From Tricholoma matsutake (lineage: Eukaryota; Basidiomycota; Agaricomycetes; Agaricales; Tricholomataceae): 64,000 nt of DNA. Under the pieces are notes generated by a model. It worked only from the letters and a program-made list of their open reading frames with translations. It ran no database searches and was not told where the DNA came from. Position numbers and translations under genes: made by a program. This document shows, piece by piece, positions 10,669-22,139 of this stretch. Every line of letters starts with the position of its first letter. The stretch's first letter is position 1. The stretch lies in NCBI GenBank assembly GCA_026075535.2, contig AP026542.1, positions 6,448,001 through 6,512,000 on the forward strand, written 5' to 3'.

Positions 10669-11146
10669 ATGACATCACTATGGTCAGTCACTTGACTCTC
10701 CCAATGTCATTTTTTAACTCAGCTCAAAAAACTGATCAGAATGGTATATAACATCACTATATTCCATTTATGGTAAGTCACATGACTCTCCCAATGTCAT
10801 TTTTGAACTCTGCTCAAACCGATCAGAATGGTATATATAACATCACTATATCCCATTTATGGTAAGTCACATGACTCTCCCAATACCATTTTTGAACTCA
10901 GCTCAAGAAACCGATCAGAATGGTATATTATGGTCACATGACTCTCCTGATGTCATTTTTGAACTCAGCTCAAAAAACTGATCAGAATGGTATATAACAT
11001 CACTATATCCCATATATGGATGGTCCCATCACTACATACATGTCATTTTGAAACTCAGCTCAAAAAACCAATGTATAACATCACTATAAATTTTTGACTC
11101 CCATGGTTAGTAAAGTCAGTAATTTTTGTAATGGTTGCTGAAAATT
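10669..11146. repeat. Right arm of the long foldback repeat
   Basis: Inverted complement of the left arm (3808-4769). Units with CATGACTCTCCCAAT, TTTTTGAACTCAGCTCAA and GGTATATAACATCACTATA recur at about 10690, 10785, 10868, 10928 and 10985. The outer end TTTTTGACTCCCATGGTTAG..GTCAGTAATTTTTGTAATGG..GCTGAAAAT mirrors 3811-3880. It is noncoding. Confidence 0.75.
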
Positions 11147-11330
11147 AGTGTTTTAAGGTCTGGTTCAGTCTGGTTTTTTGACCCCCAAGAGGGGCAACCA
11201 TGGACTGCAACCGGTCCAAACCGTTGCCCATACTTGAAGGACCGCAACTGAAAAACCAGTTTTGACTAGTTTTACTACTATTTTTTACTGTCTAATTAAA
11301 TTATATTATATACTTAATAAAACTAATTAC
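11147..11330. mobile_element. hAT-like MITE relic related to 43602-44445
   Basis: It starts TAGTGTTTTAAGGTCTGG, matching the terminal repeat of the MITE at 43602-44445 (inverted right end TAGTGTTTAAAGGTCCAG), and shares GGTCCAAACCG and GGGGCAACC-type internal motifs. I cannot find the other end, so it is a truncated copy or was broken by later insertions. Confidence 0.5.
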
Positions 11331-12276
11331 ATCACCCTGCGAGCAGGCGCTCGCAGCAGTGGGATGTTGCTAATAGGAAGAAAAACAGAAAAAAAGACCA
11401 AATGACAAAAGAAAGAAGAGAAAAAAAGAAAAGAAACACCCCACGGTCTCGCATTTGTAGCAAGAGTGGGGCATTGTTCCCTGGTACTCATTGTTGTCAG
11501 TCATTATTCATTGTTTCCCCTGTTTGTGTCATCCCTGCGTTGTCGTTTGTTGTTGTCCCTGCATAGTCATCCCCATGCTGTCATTTGTCGTCATCCCTGC
11601 ATTTTTGTCGTTGTCCTCCCCGTCATTTGTTGGCCAGTCCCTTGTCGTCAGCACCTCTATTGCCCCCTACAAGCAGTGGCTCACAGGCGGGGTAGTGGTG
11701 CTGTGTGACATGGCACCCATCATGGTCCAGAAACGGGACCCATTACCACCCTGCGAGCAGAGGCTCACAGTGGTGGCGTGGGACAGGTGGCTCACAGGGG
11801 AGACATAGGGTGGGGGTGTTGTTATTGTCAAGGCTGAGGAAGAAATCAAGATGGTTAGTAAAAAAAAAAAAGAAATCAATGATAACGAACATACCTGTGG
11901 CCCAAACGATGCTAGTCATTGTTTGGGCACTTTGTGTTCATTTGTCTGTGGTGGCAAGGTTCTGAGCTAGGTGGTATGGGTGTCAATGGAGGTGGGGAAC
12001 AGAGAGGGCGGTGTGTCACCCCTGTTGGTGTTGGCGGCATCGTTCTCATTGGCGTCATTCATGTTGCATTGTTAAGAAAAGAACAGAACCTAAAAGAAAG
12101 TAAAAACCAGTTAGTAGAAGTGATAATAAATCAATAAAAAAAATACCCTGCCCAAATGACAGACTGGCATCATTTGGGCTGCCTGCATTGTGTTCATTTG
12201 TTTGTGTGGTCATTGGTGGGGACAAGGTGGTGATGCAGCATTGTTGATGTTGTTGTTGTGGTCATGGGAAGTTGTC
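11331..12276. other. Unassigned, hairpin-rich noncoding DNA
   Basis: It contains GAGCAGGCGCTCGCAGCAG and GCGAGCAGAGGCTCACAG near 11340 and 11752, A-rich tracts, GTCGTCATCCC-type repeats at 11560-11640, and two GCCCAAA..TTTGGGC hairpins near 11890-11928 and 12150-12180. Similar hairpins and GAGCAACTGCTCG motifs occur in the element at 56318-57369. Open segments here have no recognisable domain. Confidence 0.4.
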
Positions 12277-12678
12277 TGTTAGGGCGACACCCACTGTCTG
12301 CTAGCTAAGACCGTGTGGGTTCTCTCTACAAGAAGGGGGCGGGATCCGCATGCATGATGGGGGAATTGATGGTTTTGATGCGAGGGGTTATTAATAGGTG
12401 AGTTTGTTGAGATAGGCCTTTCACACCAAAAACGTAGGTGGAATACCTAAGAGAACACAACTGGGGTCCCCTAGGCATATATTTAGGGTTTATATACTAT
12501 GTTACATATATTGTACATTGTTGTTACCGATACACTCATACATGCACATACATTTTGATGCATGTGAAATAAAATTCTCACGTTATCAAAATGTAGCGTC
12601 ATTTGGCGTCATGTAGCGTAATTCGACATAATAAAATAAAAATGAAAGTTTATTAGGTAATGGGGTGGTTTCCTAACA
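12277..12678 (-). repeat. 3' LTR of gypsy B1
   Basis: A 402-bp block TGTTAGGGCGAC..TTTCCTAACA with TG..CA ends, repeated at 40371-40771 and 50619-51019. In element sense a TATATAAA box lies at 12489-12496. The three copies differ largely at CpG-derived positions, for example GATGCGAGG here, GATGCAAGG at 40371 and GATGTGAGG at 50619. Confidence 0.92.
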
Positions 12679-12689
12679 TTACCCCCCTT
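12679..12689 (-). promoter_or_regulatory. Polypurine tract of gypsy B1
   Basis: In element sense AAAAGGGGGGTAA lies immediately before the 3' LTR, the position of the plus-strand primer. The same tract is next to the LTR at 51019. Confidence 0.7.
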
Positions 12690-14093
12690 TTATGCCTCGA
12701 CTTCCAGGCAAGAAAATATTATGTTTGTCCCCTCTGTGAAATTTTGGTAAGGCCGGAATTTCATCCCCTCATACACCATTCTCACAATGTGACACGGAGC
12801 ATTTGGATTACATTTGAAGAATTGGGCGATCACGTTATGCGCTCGCTTACAATTCTCTTCGGGTTCCCACGAATTATTTTTGTCGGTATAGTTTTTCCAC
12901 TTTATTAAGAACTCCAATTTGTTCCGTCAAAGACGTGAGTCTAGAATTTCTTCAACTATGTATTCTGGAGCACCTTCTACTATTATCAGAGGTTGCAGAG
13001 TAGTTTGTTGGCCAGGAATAGTGGGCGGATGGTAAGGGCGTAGGTGGGATACATTAATCTCGGGATCAATCTTAAATGATCGGGGTAATTTTAGCACTAC
13101 CGCATTAGGCAAGATCACTTTAGAGATTGCATATGGGCCAACTTGTTTCTCCATAAGTTTCTTTGAAGGTCGTGAAATATTCAGGTCCTTGGTACTTAGC
13201 CATACCAAGTCACCAACTTTGTACTCTGGAGTGCATGCTTGAGTACGATCCACATGTTGCATCATGTCATCACATGCTTTCTTCAATGCCGCCTCTGCTT
13301 CCTCTTGTACCCTTTGCATCTTAGATACAAAATCTTCTACCAACTGTACTTTGACTTCCCTTCTGGGTTCTACTCCCATGCGAGGATGATATCCATAATT
13401 CGCAAAAAAGGGTGTCATATGAGTAGCCGAATGGAATTTTTTATTGTGGGAAAATTCGGCAATTGCCAACCATTCGGGCCAGTTGGTTTGTCGGTAGTTG
13501 ACAAACATACATAGGTACTGCTCCAACTCCTTATTCATTCTCTCTGTCTGCCCATCAGTCTGTGGGTGATATGCTGTAGATAATTTAGTTTGAATTCCCA
13601 ATATGTTGTTTAGTTCTTGCATAAACGTGGAAGCAAATTGTGGTCTGCGATTGGAGATAATGGTGTCGGGTAACCCATGTAACTGCCATACCTGATTTAG
13701 ATAGAGGCGTGCCAAGCCCAATGATGAGGTTTCTGTAGTAGTAGGAATAATATGGACCTCCTTTGTAAAGCGGTCGCATACTATGAATATTGCATCGTAC
13801 CCTTGAGCCTCGGGTAATCCAGTAATAAAATCCACAGATATATCTCGCCACAGTGCTTTAGGTATAGGGTTCGGCATTAATTTTCCTGCAGGTTTCTCTG
13901 GAAATTTCTTCCCCCTCATACACGTATCACATCCATCCACATACCCCAACACATACTTCAAAATTCCAGGCCACCAATAATTTCTCATTACTAATTCCAA
14001 CGTCTTCCATCTTCCTGGGTGTCCGGCAATCGGCGTATTGTGATGTAACCGGATGATCTCCCTTTGCAAATCCTGATCCTTCAGTACATACAC
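12690..14093 (-). pseudogene. Integrase with C-terminal chromodomain, gypsy B1
   Basis: In order on the minus strand: HHCC zinc-binding domain (HHNTPIAGHPG..CDTCMRGKK, about 13900-14040), core domain with VDFITGLPEAQGYD, ISNRRPQFAS and DGQTERMNKELEQ, C-terminal GPY-like part (KQVGPYAISKV) and a chromodomain ending KVEFLIKWKNY-type residues (FLIKWKNYTDKNNSWEPEEN, 12850-12910). The second catalytic Asp (ISDRG expected) is Asn, consistent with a CpG transition, so integrase is inactive. A TGA at 12920 separates the chromodomain. In chromoviruses the chromodomain steers insertion to methylated histone H3K9 chromatin. Confidence 0.9.
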
Positions 14094-14099
14094 TTTTCC

Positions 14100-15521
14100 T
14101 CAAAACAACACCAACCCTTGTTCCTCAGCCCATTCATCTCCTTTGATATTACTTTTCTTCTCTCCCTTCAGAGCTTTCATGGCTTCCACTACTTCATTGT
14201 CCATTTCCAAACATTGTCTAATTTTAGACAACATTTCCATTTCCGAGCTATCTATTAATAGATGCCCTTGATGCATAGTGCAAATGCAAAAGTATTCGGG
14301 TTTGAGTAAGGTAACATTTTTATTGTCCTCCTCCACCCCCCTTTTATGATCAATACGTCTGGATAATGCATCTGCTTTCCTCATTAAGCTTCCCGCTTTA
14401 TGGACTAAGTGAAAGTTGAAATGCGATAGGAATAGTGCCCAATGCACTTGCCGGCGATTAAGCTTTTTAGCGGACATGAAGTATTGCAGATTTTGATGAT
14501 CCATCCAGATCTCAATCTGATGTGTACATCCCTCCAAATAATGCCTCCATGCCTCCAATGCTTGTATTATCCCCAACATCTCTTTGTCATGCACATCATA
14601 ATTCCTCTCCACATCATTCAACCCTTCTGACAAGTATGCACAAGGATGCCATTTGTCATCTTCACACAGCATTGATAATACTGCTCCAGTAGCAAAATCG
14701 GATGCATCGGATTCCACTCGCAAAGGGCGTGTGAAATCTACTGGGGCTAATATTGGTCCCTCCACAAACTTTCTCTTCAACTCCTCAAACACTGTCTGCT
14801 GCTGCTCTCCCCACCTCCATACTACTCCCTTTCGCATAAGGTTATGTAAGGGTGCAGCAATTTTAGAAAAATTGTGCACAAAGCGACGATAATAATTTGC
14901 GAGTCCCAAGAAGGCTTGAACCTCCTTGACACGGGTGGGCACAGGCCAATCTGTGATCGCCTGTACCTTGATCGGATCCATTTTGATCCTGTCAGGGCCG
15001 ATCAATAATCCTAGGAACTCGATCTCGCTTGCCCCAAACACACACTTCTCTGGTTTCAAAAATAGATTGTTCTCCGCCAACCTCCATAACACCTCCTGCA
15101 CTATCGCCTCATGATTCTCTTCATCCTCCGTGAATATCAGAATGTCGTCAATAAATATCATTACCATGCCTTTGTCTATTATGTCCTTGAAAATGTTGTT
15201 CATCATATTTTGAAAGGTCGGGGGACTATTAGTCATCCTAAAAAACATGACAAGCAGCTCGAAGGACCCTCGATGCATGGCAAATGCAGCCTTCCACTCA
15301 TCTCCTTTCTTTATTCGTACATTGTTATATCCCCATCATAAATCCAATTTTGTAAAGACCTTGGCTTTTTCCACCTTATCAATTATTTCTGAGATCAAAG
15401 GCAGGGGGTACGCATTCTTCACTGTCCACTCATTCAGATACCTATAATCAGTACACATCCTCTTCCTTTGGTCTTTTTTGGGCACAAAGAATATTGGTGA
15501 CGTCTGCGGTGATTTCGAAGG
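14100..15521 (-). pseudogene. Reverse transcriptase / RNase H, gypsy B1
   Basis: The fingers ([13 protein letters not shown]) lie near 15430. The palm contains MIFIDDILIF with the catalytic DD intact at about 15140; thumb and RNase H follow (VESDASDFATGAVLS near 14690, WMDHQNLQYF near 14500, ADALSRRIDH near 14360). TGA codons at 15524 (GYI-stop-PSKSP) and 15340 (DL-stop-WGYNNV) replace expected CGA arginines. After RNase H an approximately 90-residue acidic spacer leads to integrase; the same spacer is found in copy B3 at 63750-63986. Confidence 0.9.
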
Positions 15522-16265
15522 TCATATGTATCCTTTGCACAATTGCTCCTTCAGGAATGCATCCACTTCTTCTTGTTCCATCGGAGATAACGGATATACC
15601 TTCGACTTCTTTGGCACAAACCCTGGCTTCATCTCAATTGCATGATCCCATGGCTTCCGCACCAGCATTCGCTCAGACTCCTTCTTTTGGAACACTGACA
15701 AATGTTCATGATACACTTTTGGCACCCATTCCTCCACTGGCTTCTCCACCTTCACGATATTCTTGTCCCACAACTGTCCTCCACGAACTGCTCTAAAGGT
15801 TTGCTTCTGCTCTTCTTTCTTGATCATGATCGGAACTTCCCCATTTGGCATTTCCTCATCCTCCACTTCGTCCATTGTAACAGAATACTTTCTTGGACGT
15901 TCTTTCTCTTTCTTTTTCCTTTTTTCTTTCTTCATCTTCCTCCCATACACATTACATTCCTTAGGACAATGAGTCATTTGTACTTTCCCAGTTTTCCAAT
16001 CAATTTTGGGATTATGCTTCCGTAACCACGGACATCCTATTATTAGATTGGTTTTCCCAAGATCACACACTTCGAATACGGCTCGCTCCTGATGCTCCTT
16101 TTCTGATTTACTCTGGGTTTCCTCAGATACTAATACATTGTAACGATTCTGGGTCACCAATGGGGAAACCTTCACTGGGACTCTTCCACAAAATTCTTCT
16201 GCCTGCCTTCCTCCGGCTTCACTTCCACGATTGTAGCTCCCCTGATCTTTCTCTTCTGCTTGCAA
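15522..16265 (-). pseudogene. Protease region of pol, gypsy B1 (internally deleted)
   Basis: The frame overlaps the end of gag in the -1 frame. It contains the second half of a retropepsin (VCDLGKTNLIIGCPWLRKHN) followed by a Lys/Glu-rich linker up to RT. Compared with copy B2 (37690-38190), about 300 bases that hold the catalytic Asp motif and flap are missing between the VLVSEETQSKSEKEH and EHQERAVFE segments, so the protease could not work. This is a deletion rather than base decay. Confidence 0.75.
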
Positions 16266-16980
16266 TTCTTAGAAATGTGTCCTAACTGCCCACAGTTAAA
16301 ACCTTTAAGTGGGGCTCGTCTTTCTGCTTGATCAACCTCCATTGCCTCTGCTGGTGCTGCTGACTCTGTAACTATAGGTGTCACTGCCATGGCCAGTGGC
16401 TGTGCCCTCGGAGCTTGCACCTGAGGCGCCTTTCCTTTCTCGGACTTTCCTCCTGATGACTTTCCAAATTTACTACTTCCGTACATCAACTTTGACTCCA
16501 CCTGTTCCTGCCGATATTGCCAGTCAAGGCGCATTGCCCAATTATACCACTCGTCCAACTTCTCTGGCATAGAAGGTAGTTGGTAGATAGACTTGAATAG
16601 AGAGGGATTTAATCCTGCTTTCAAAAACTCTACCAATGCGGCTTCTCCCATATCTGTTTGCAAAGCTTCTGCTTTGAACTGCAAAATAAATTCATCTGCC
16701 ATTAAGGAACCTTGGCACATGGTCTTTAATTTAGCATTGGCTGTTGCCTTTGGATTAGGGTCTCCAAACTGTGCCTCCAATCTCTCCAGAAATTCCTTGA
16801 AAGTTGCAAATGGTTTATTTCCTGCAGCAATTTGATTAATAGCCTGGTTTCTCCAGAACTGTGCTTTCCCCCCCTGAATGTATGAGAGAGCAAACATAAT
16901 CCCAGACTCGGCTGTACAAAACTCTGGCTTCCTCCCATGGATGTACAATACTATAGAGCTGATGAAGGATTTTGTATTTT
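16172..16980 (-). pseudogene. Gag C-terminal two thirds, gypsy B1
   Basis: Capsid-like residues (ALSYIQGGKAQFWRNQAINQ, FLERLEAQFGDPNPKATA, LKTMCQGSL) are followed by a linker rich in Ser/Gly/Lys and a CCHC zinc knuckle CGQLGHISKNCKQK near 16270-16310. The N-terminal 90 or so residues present in copy B2 are absent; sequence similarity stops at about 16980. The start Met of the open segment at 16948 is therefore artificial. Confidence 0.85.
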
Positions 16981-16984
16981 CCCC

Positions 16985-17524
16985 TTTCCTAATTTACACT
17001 GATCATTAAACTCTAGAGAATTTTGATTGCCAGTGAGATTTGAGCCATAGACAAGCCCGCTGGATGGAGTTTATGTCGTAATATGACTGCAAGATTGTGT
17101 CTGTGAAGGGAGAAGATAACTGCGCTGCCGATGTGCTGTCGCGTACTTCATTTGATGTTGAGCAAGAGGCATCGATCTCCTACCCTCCTGATAATGGGGA
17201 ACTGATAGCTATCATTTTCTCGACAACTGACAGCTCATTCTTGTGTGTGCACATCATGACTGATCCCAAAATGACAATACCAGACTGCCACTGTGATAGC
17301 GACGACCTTGTCAATTGGCACAGATAACCAACTACTGCAAACAATTTGTGAGGGCTATCTGGAAGACCCTTGGTGTAGACATTTGTGTTAAGCAGCAATA
17401 CTCCTGCATGGCATCAAAGATTCAGATGGGCTTCTATATGCTGTTGACTGATTGATTGTGCCAAGAAAATCAAACATATGTGAAATGCTTTTTCATTTAG
17501 CTCATGATGTGTTAGGGCACTTTG
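16985..17524 (+). pseudogene. Gypsy family C pol fragment: RNase H C-terminus to integrase zinc finger
   Basis: Plus-strand decayed pol beginning at the RNase H motif TDH-x-TLENFD (16996), RQARWMEFMS and ADVLSR (17130-17150). It continues through a spacer to the integrase zinc-binding HLAHDVLGHF at 17490-17524. There the reading is cut by the LTR of the family A element, and it resumes at 33988 with GFTKLYGS and FYWPNM. Removing the insert and one TSD restores the HFG motif of the integrase N-terminus. The upstream half of family C (LTR, gag, protease, RT) is missing. Confidence 0.85.
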
Positions 17525-18166
17525 TGTTAAGACTATAGGTCTTAACTCGACTTGTTCTTTGTTCTGTTCTACTAGGAGGCTTTCCTAGTGTTTCGGGCTC
17601 TTTAGCCTTTGTTTGGGTGCTTCCTCAAGCTATCATGGTCGTCCGTACTCACAGGCTTTCTGAGTAAACTGTCTGTTCGTGTATCACAGTAGGGGACTTT
17701 CCCACTGTCAAGTTTGAGTGAGTATAAGACCGTAGGTTGAATTAGGTCAAGCTAGGGAATACAAGCAGTATTACTGTAGCTTATATATGGTTCAGAGAAT
17801 GTTTATCATCCAATCAGAATATGAGATCCTTGTCAAGTAAATATAGAAGGGACAATAGAACAGTAAGCCTCATGCCTAGCATGAGGCATCCGATGTCATG
17901 GAGTGCTGCAGCGCAGCATGTTGAAGAACAATAGCAAATAACCCTCATGCCAAGCATGAGGCATCCAATGTCATGGATCCGCTATCAAGGGTCCGATGTC
18001 AAGGAGTCCGACGTCACAGAGTCCAATGTCACGGAATACTGCGGCGCAGCATGTTGATCAACAGGAGTCAGATCAGGGGGTGTCTCCATCGGAAGTGAGT
18101 CATGTCGTGTCAGAAAGGAAAAATGAAGTGCCCGGTCTTGTGGGTCCAGATAGCAAAATCGTAACA
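17525..18166 (-). repeat. 3' LTR of gypsy A2
   Basis: A 642-bp LTR, TGTTAAGACTATAGG..ATCGTAACA, highly similar to its partner at 33347-33987. Between about 17945 and 18045 it holds a short-period array of (G/T)TCCGATGTCA-like units, including a TGACGT core in element sense. Confidence 0.93.
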
Positions 18167-18182
18167 TCACCCTCTCTCTATC
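18167..18182 (-). promoter_or_regulatory. Polypurine tract of gypsy A2
   Basis: In element sense GATAGAGAGAGGGTGA abuts the 3' LTR, the expected plus-strand primer site. Confidence 0.65.
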
Positions 18183-20205
18183 TTTGAAGTCACTGACTTC
18201 AATCAAAATCTTTTCCTCTTCTCTAATCAGGAGGTCAGGTGGGGTCGTGGGGTGCAATGGAGGAATAAATCATGTCCAAATTCAGACCATGATTGGATTC
18301 TTCTTGTTCGTGCTGCCTCAGGCAGTGGCGTCAATGAGTCGGTGGTGTCATTAGAAAGGGGGTTCTCAGTAGGGCATTGTAGAATGGAGAATTTGATGTC
18401 TGTAATCGGGGGTTCAGGTCTTGGTCAAAAGATTGCATAAAGGCAGAATGCAAAGGTAAGGGCTGTTGGAATAGCCAGGATTGTGCCAACAACAGTGGTG
18501 AGAATCTCTATTCCAGTGAGCATGGTTCATCTAGTCATGCTGTCATGGGTTCATCTTTTTCTTTTCTGGAGGTGGTTTCACTGTAGTTGGTTTGGTGGGT
18601 GTTTTGGTCCTGGGGGTTCTACAGCTGTCGTCGCTGTTTATATGCCCCTAGGATTCTCTTGGCATTAGTCAGGTTCCCCTCGGGCTCCCATGAGTTCTCC
18701 GAGGTTGGGTATCTGACCCACTTCACTAGGAAGTGCATGGTCCTTCCTTTCTTCTTGTGTCCAATGATTGCTTCCACTTCATACTCCGATTCACCTTCAA
18801 CTAGATCCGGCGGAGGTTCTGGAAAGTTTGGGCCGTGTGTCTCGGTTTCTTTATAAGGGGAAAGAAGTGCTGCATGGAATACAGGGTGTATCTTCCACTG
18901 TTCTGGCAACTTCAGTCGGTAGGAGAGTAGGCTCAGGACCTTCTCGATAGAGAATGGTCCTTCTCTTTTTGGTGCAAGCTTCTTTGTTTCGTGTGTTGTT
19001 CTGAGGTTCTTTGCTTCTAGCCACACTCTGTCTCCTTCTTTGGAAGGGGTGAAGTGCCTTGTCGTTCTTTCCGCCATCATTTGTCTGGCTAACTCGTGAG
19101 TTGCCTTCGCTTCGTCTCGGGCCCATTGCAGTGCAACTATTCATTTTTCTATGGCCGGTATGTTCATCTTCAGGTAGGGGAGTGGGATCGCCTTGGGCTC
19201 ATAGCCCATCATGAGGTAGAATGGGGAGTTCTTCTGTATGGAGTGCGTCCTCTGGTTGTGTGTGAACTCCGCGGTCAGGAGGAGGTGCTTCCAATTCTCC
19301 TGGTTGTTCGAGCAGAAGATTTGTAGGTATACTTCCACTTCCTGGTTCACCCGTTCTGTCTCCCCGTCGGTCTGGGGGTGGTACGCTTTGCTCATTGCCA
19401 GCTTGATTCTGAGCAGTCTTCCTAGCTCCTGGAACAGCTGCAAGGCAAATCTGAGATCTCTGTCAGAGATGATCTTGTCTGGGAGGCCGAATTGTTTGTA
19501 GACATTGTCTAGATAGAGGGTGGCCACTCCCAACACATCTATAGTTTTCCTGCAAGGGATAAAAATTACCCCCTTCATAAGCCCATGGTCTACCACGACC
19601 ATGAGTGCATCATAACCATCGGACTCTGGTAGGTCAGTTATGAAATCTGTCATCACCATCGTGAATGGTCTTGTTGCTTCAGATTTAATTGGTTGTAGAG
19701 GCGGTGTTGTCGGGTGGGTGTTGACCTTCATTTGCTGGCATGTTGCGCATCCAGCAACATAGTTTTTGATGTATGTCATCATTCCTGGCCACCAGTAGTC
19801 TCTCCTAACCATTTCAGTTGTCTGCCATTGTCCCGGGTGTCTGCTGGTTACTCCTTCGTGGTATTTTTGCACCAGCTTCTTCTGTAGATCTCCATTGTCT
19901 GGGACATAGCACCTGTCTCGAAAAAATAGAAGGCCATCCTCTATTTTCCAATCTTCCAATGCCGACTTTATCGGCGGCATTCCCTTGGTCTTTAGCGCTT
20001 CAATTGCGCTCTTCACCAGGTCGTCCTTCATGATACTCCCTGCGAGTAAGTCATGCATTTTGGTATCAATGAATTTCACAAATACTGTTTCTGGCAGCAT
20101 CGTGATGTCTTCATTATCGTTATCTTCTTCTGGTATGTGATCCGCTCTCCATGACAATGCATCACTCTGCACCATCTGTGATCCAGGCACATGGATGATT
20201 TGCAA
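18183..20205 (-). pseudogene. Integrase with chromodomain, gypsy A2
   Basis: The zinc-binding region (HPGQWQTTEMVRRDYWWPGM..CATCQQMK, about 19710-19860) is followed by the catalytic core with TDFITDLPESDGYD, ISDRDLRFALQLF and DGETERVNQEVE, so all three acidic residues remain. A break near 19141 separates the C-terminal part: MMAERTTRHFTP, GDRVWLEAKNL, GPFSIEKVLSLLSYRLKLP (GPY/F type) and a chromodomain YEVEAIIGHKK..HFLVKWVRYP..NSWEPEGNL (18690-18790). A decayed 130-residue tail reaches the polypurine tract. It inserts cDNA, with targeting to heterochromatin likely through the chromodomain. Confidence 0.9.
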
Positions 20206-21330
20206 GTCGAATTCTGATAGGAATAGGCTCCACCTTGCCTGTCATCTGTTCAGTTTCTGTGCCGTTCGGAAGTATGTCAAGTTCTTGTGGTCCGACAGGA
20301 TTACCACCGGGTGCTCTGAACCCAGTAGGTAGTGTCTCCAGGTCTCTAGCGATCATATTATCACTAGTAGCTCCCTGTCGTAAATCTCATAGTTCCATTC
20401 CATTGGTGTTAGCGCATGCGATATGTATCCGCATGGATGCCAGTCCCCATTTGTATCCCTTTGTCTCAGCACTCCTCCCGTCGCATGTTTTGAGGCGTCT
20501 GATTCAATCGTGAATGGCTTTGTCAGGTCTGGCATCAGTAGTACTGGTGCTTCTGCAAATTTCCTTTTCAGCATTTGAAAGGCCTGTTCACATTCTGTTG
20601 TCCAGTCAAACATTTTGTTCTTCTTCATTAGTTCATTAAGCAGTCTGCTTGTCTCCGCAAAATGTCTGATAAACTTCCTGTAGAAGTTTCCAAATCCCAG
20701 GAAAGATCTGACTGCCTTTACATTTGTTGGGGTTGGCCAATCCTGTATACCTGCCAGTTTCGTGTTGTCCATGGCAATTTCATTGGGTTGGATGATCAGA
20801 CCCAAGAATTCCACTTCGTGGACATCAAACTTGCACTTCTCTGGCTTCAGGTATAGGTTGTTTTCTGCTAGTCTCTGCAGCACCCTTTTTGTCCTTTCCT
20901 GGTGTTCATTCTGGTCTTTGGAGAATATCAGGATGTTGTCCATGTAAATTACAAGCCATCCTTCTCCGATCATGTCATGGAATATCTCGTTCATCATTGC
21001 CTGGAAGGTCACCAGTGAGTTGCATAATCCAAAGAACATCACCGTTGGCTCAAACAGCCCCCTGTTCATCTTGAAGGGTGCTTTCCATTGATCTCCATCC
21101 TTGATTCTGATGTTGTGATATCCCCATTGGATGTCCAATTTCGTAAATCATCTTGCCCCTCTCAGTTTGTCCAACAGGTCTCCTACCAGCAGCAGCGGGT
21201 AGGTGTTCTTGATTGTTCCATTGTTCAAATACCTGTAATCTTGGCAGGGTCATAGCGCATCCAAGTCCTTCTTCACAACAAAGAAGAATGGCGATGCCAT
21301 GGGCGATTTTGATGGTCAAATGTATCCCTT
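20206..21330 (-). pseudogene. Reverse transcriptase / RNase H, gypsy A2
   Basis: The fingers (SPMASPFFFV) lie near 21300, then [20 protein letters not shown] (21090-21140), [20 protein letters not shown] and the active-site segment [10 protein letters not shown] near 20950. The second Asp of YMDD is Asn; the codon pair fits GACGAC changed to GACAAC, a CpG transition. Thumb, connection and RNase H ([18 protein letters not shown] near 20500) follow, breaking up after 20353. It is inactive as sequenced. Confidence 0.9.
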
Positions 21331-21773
21331 CTGTAGGCTTTCATCAAGAAACTCATCGAGTTTCTTTTGTTCTGCCAGTGACAATGGGTAAACCCTGCAA
21401 TCCTTTGCTGTAAAGTCTGTTTTCAGTTCGATCGAATCCCAGGGTCTTGATTCTGGGAATCTCTCCAATGCTTCCTTTTTGAATATCCATTGGTACTCCC
21501 TGTACTGTTCGGGGAGTAGTTTGTCAAAGGTCTTTTGTTTGGGGTCTCCTTCCTTCTTGTGTGTCAGGTGCTGTGAGACCGATGTTTTTGCCCTGATCCA
21601 GATATTTTGTCCATAAGCATATCGTGGTGATCCTCTTGCCTTTACGATCCGAGAGATTGTCTTCGTCATTTGAGAATATCCATATCTTGGCTCGTCATAC
21701 TCTTCTGTCAGTGGTGTCCTAGCTGGTTCGAATATTCCAATGATGGGTTCTCCTCGGATGTAATCTTTTTGAG
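21316..21773 (-). pseudogene. Protease-RT junction segment, gypsy A2
   Basis: Continuous reading from DYIRGEPIIGIFEPARTP (about 21760) through DEPRYGYSQ, KEALERFPESRPWD and FLDESLQKGYI. It matches A1 but starts at a deletion joint: the protease motif LGLPWLKK runs straight into ITSEENPS in another frame, so about 640 bases of linker and the protease C-terminus are lost. CGA is intact at DYIRGE, where A1 has TGA. Confidence 0.75.
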
Positions 21774-22136
21774 CCACGGCAGGCCTAGGATGATTGATTT
21801 GCTTCCCAATCCTGCAATGAGGAATGTTGTTGGGAAGATCCTTCCATTGATTGTTAAGAGTCCCCTGGCATAGTGGGAGATCTCCCCTCTCTTGTTTGGG
21901 GTTCCATCCACGCTCTTGACTCTGATTATCTTCTCCCGGGGGCACAATTTGAATCCACTGCTTTCCATGAATTCATGGCTCATGAATATCCCTCCCACTC
22001 CTGAGTCGAGTAGGGCTTCAGTTTCAATGTCTTTTCCTCTGCCTGTCCCTGCCACTTTGACATCTAAATGCATAGATTGATTTTTCAAAGTGGCTAGTGG
22101 TACAGAGCAGACGGAAAGTTTGGTGGTACCTGGCAT
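21774..22136 (-). pseudogene. Retropepsin-like protease, gypsy A2
   Basis: The DSG motif is intact (EALLDSGVGGIFMSHEF, about 21990-22035) and ILGLPWL closes the domain near 21785. The downstream linker is deleted. Gag precedes it at higher coordinates with a short interval at 22137-22200 in which the frame shifts. Confidence 0.8.
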
Positions 22137-22139
22137 CGA

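Larger units (their letters stand above)
12277..16980 (-). mobile_element. Gypsy family B, copy B1 (5' truncated chromovirus)
   Basis: Minus-strand chromovirus running from mid-gag (about 16980) through protease, RT, RNase H, integrase and chromodomain to its 3' LTR (12277-12678). Pol stays open apart from a few TGA codons, each readable as a decayed CGA arginine (for example LF-stop-GKVYV at 14097 and RL-stop-RNKLEFL at 12920). The gag N-terminus and 5' LTR are missing; the break abuts the family C fragment at about 16985. Gag and pol overlap in different frames (pol is -1 relative to gag), pointing to frameshift expression. Confidence 0.9.
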
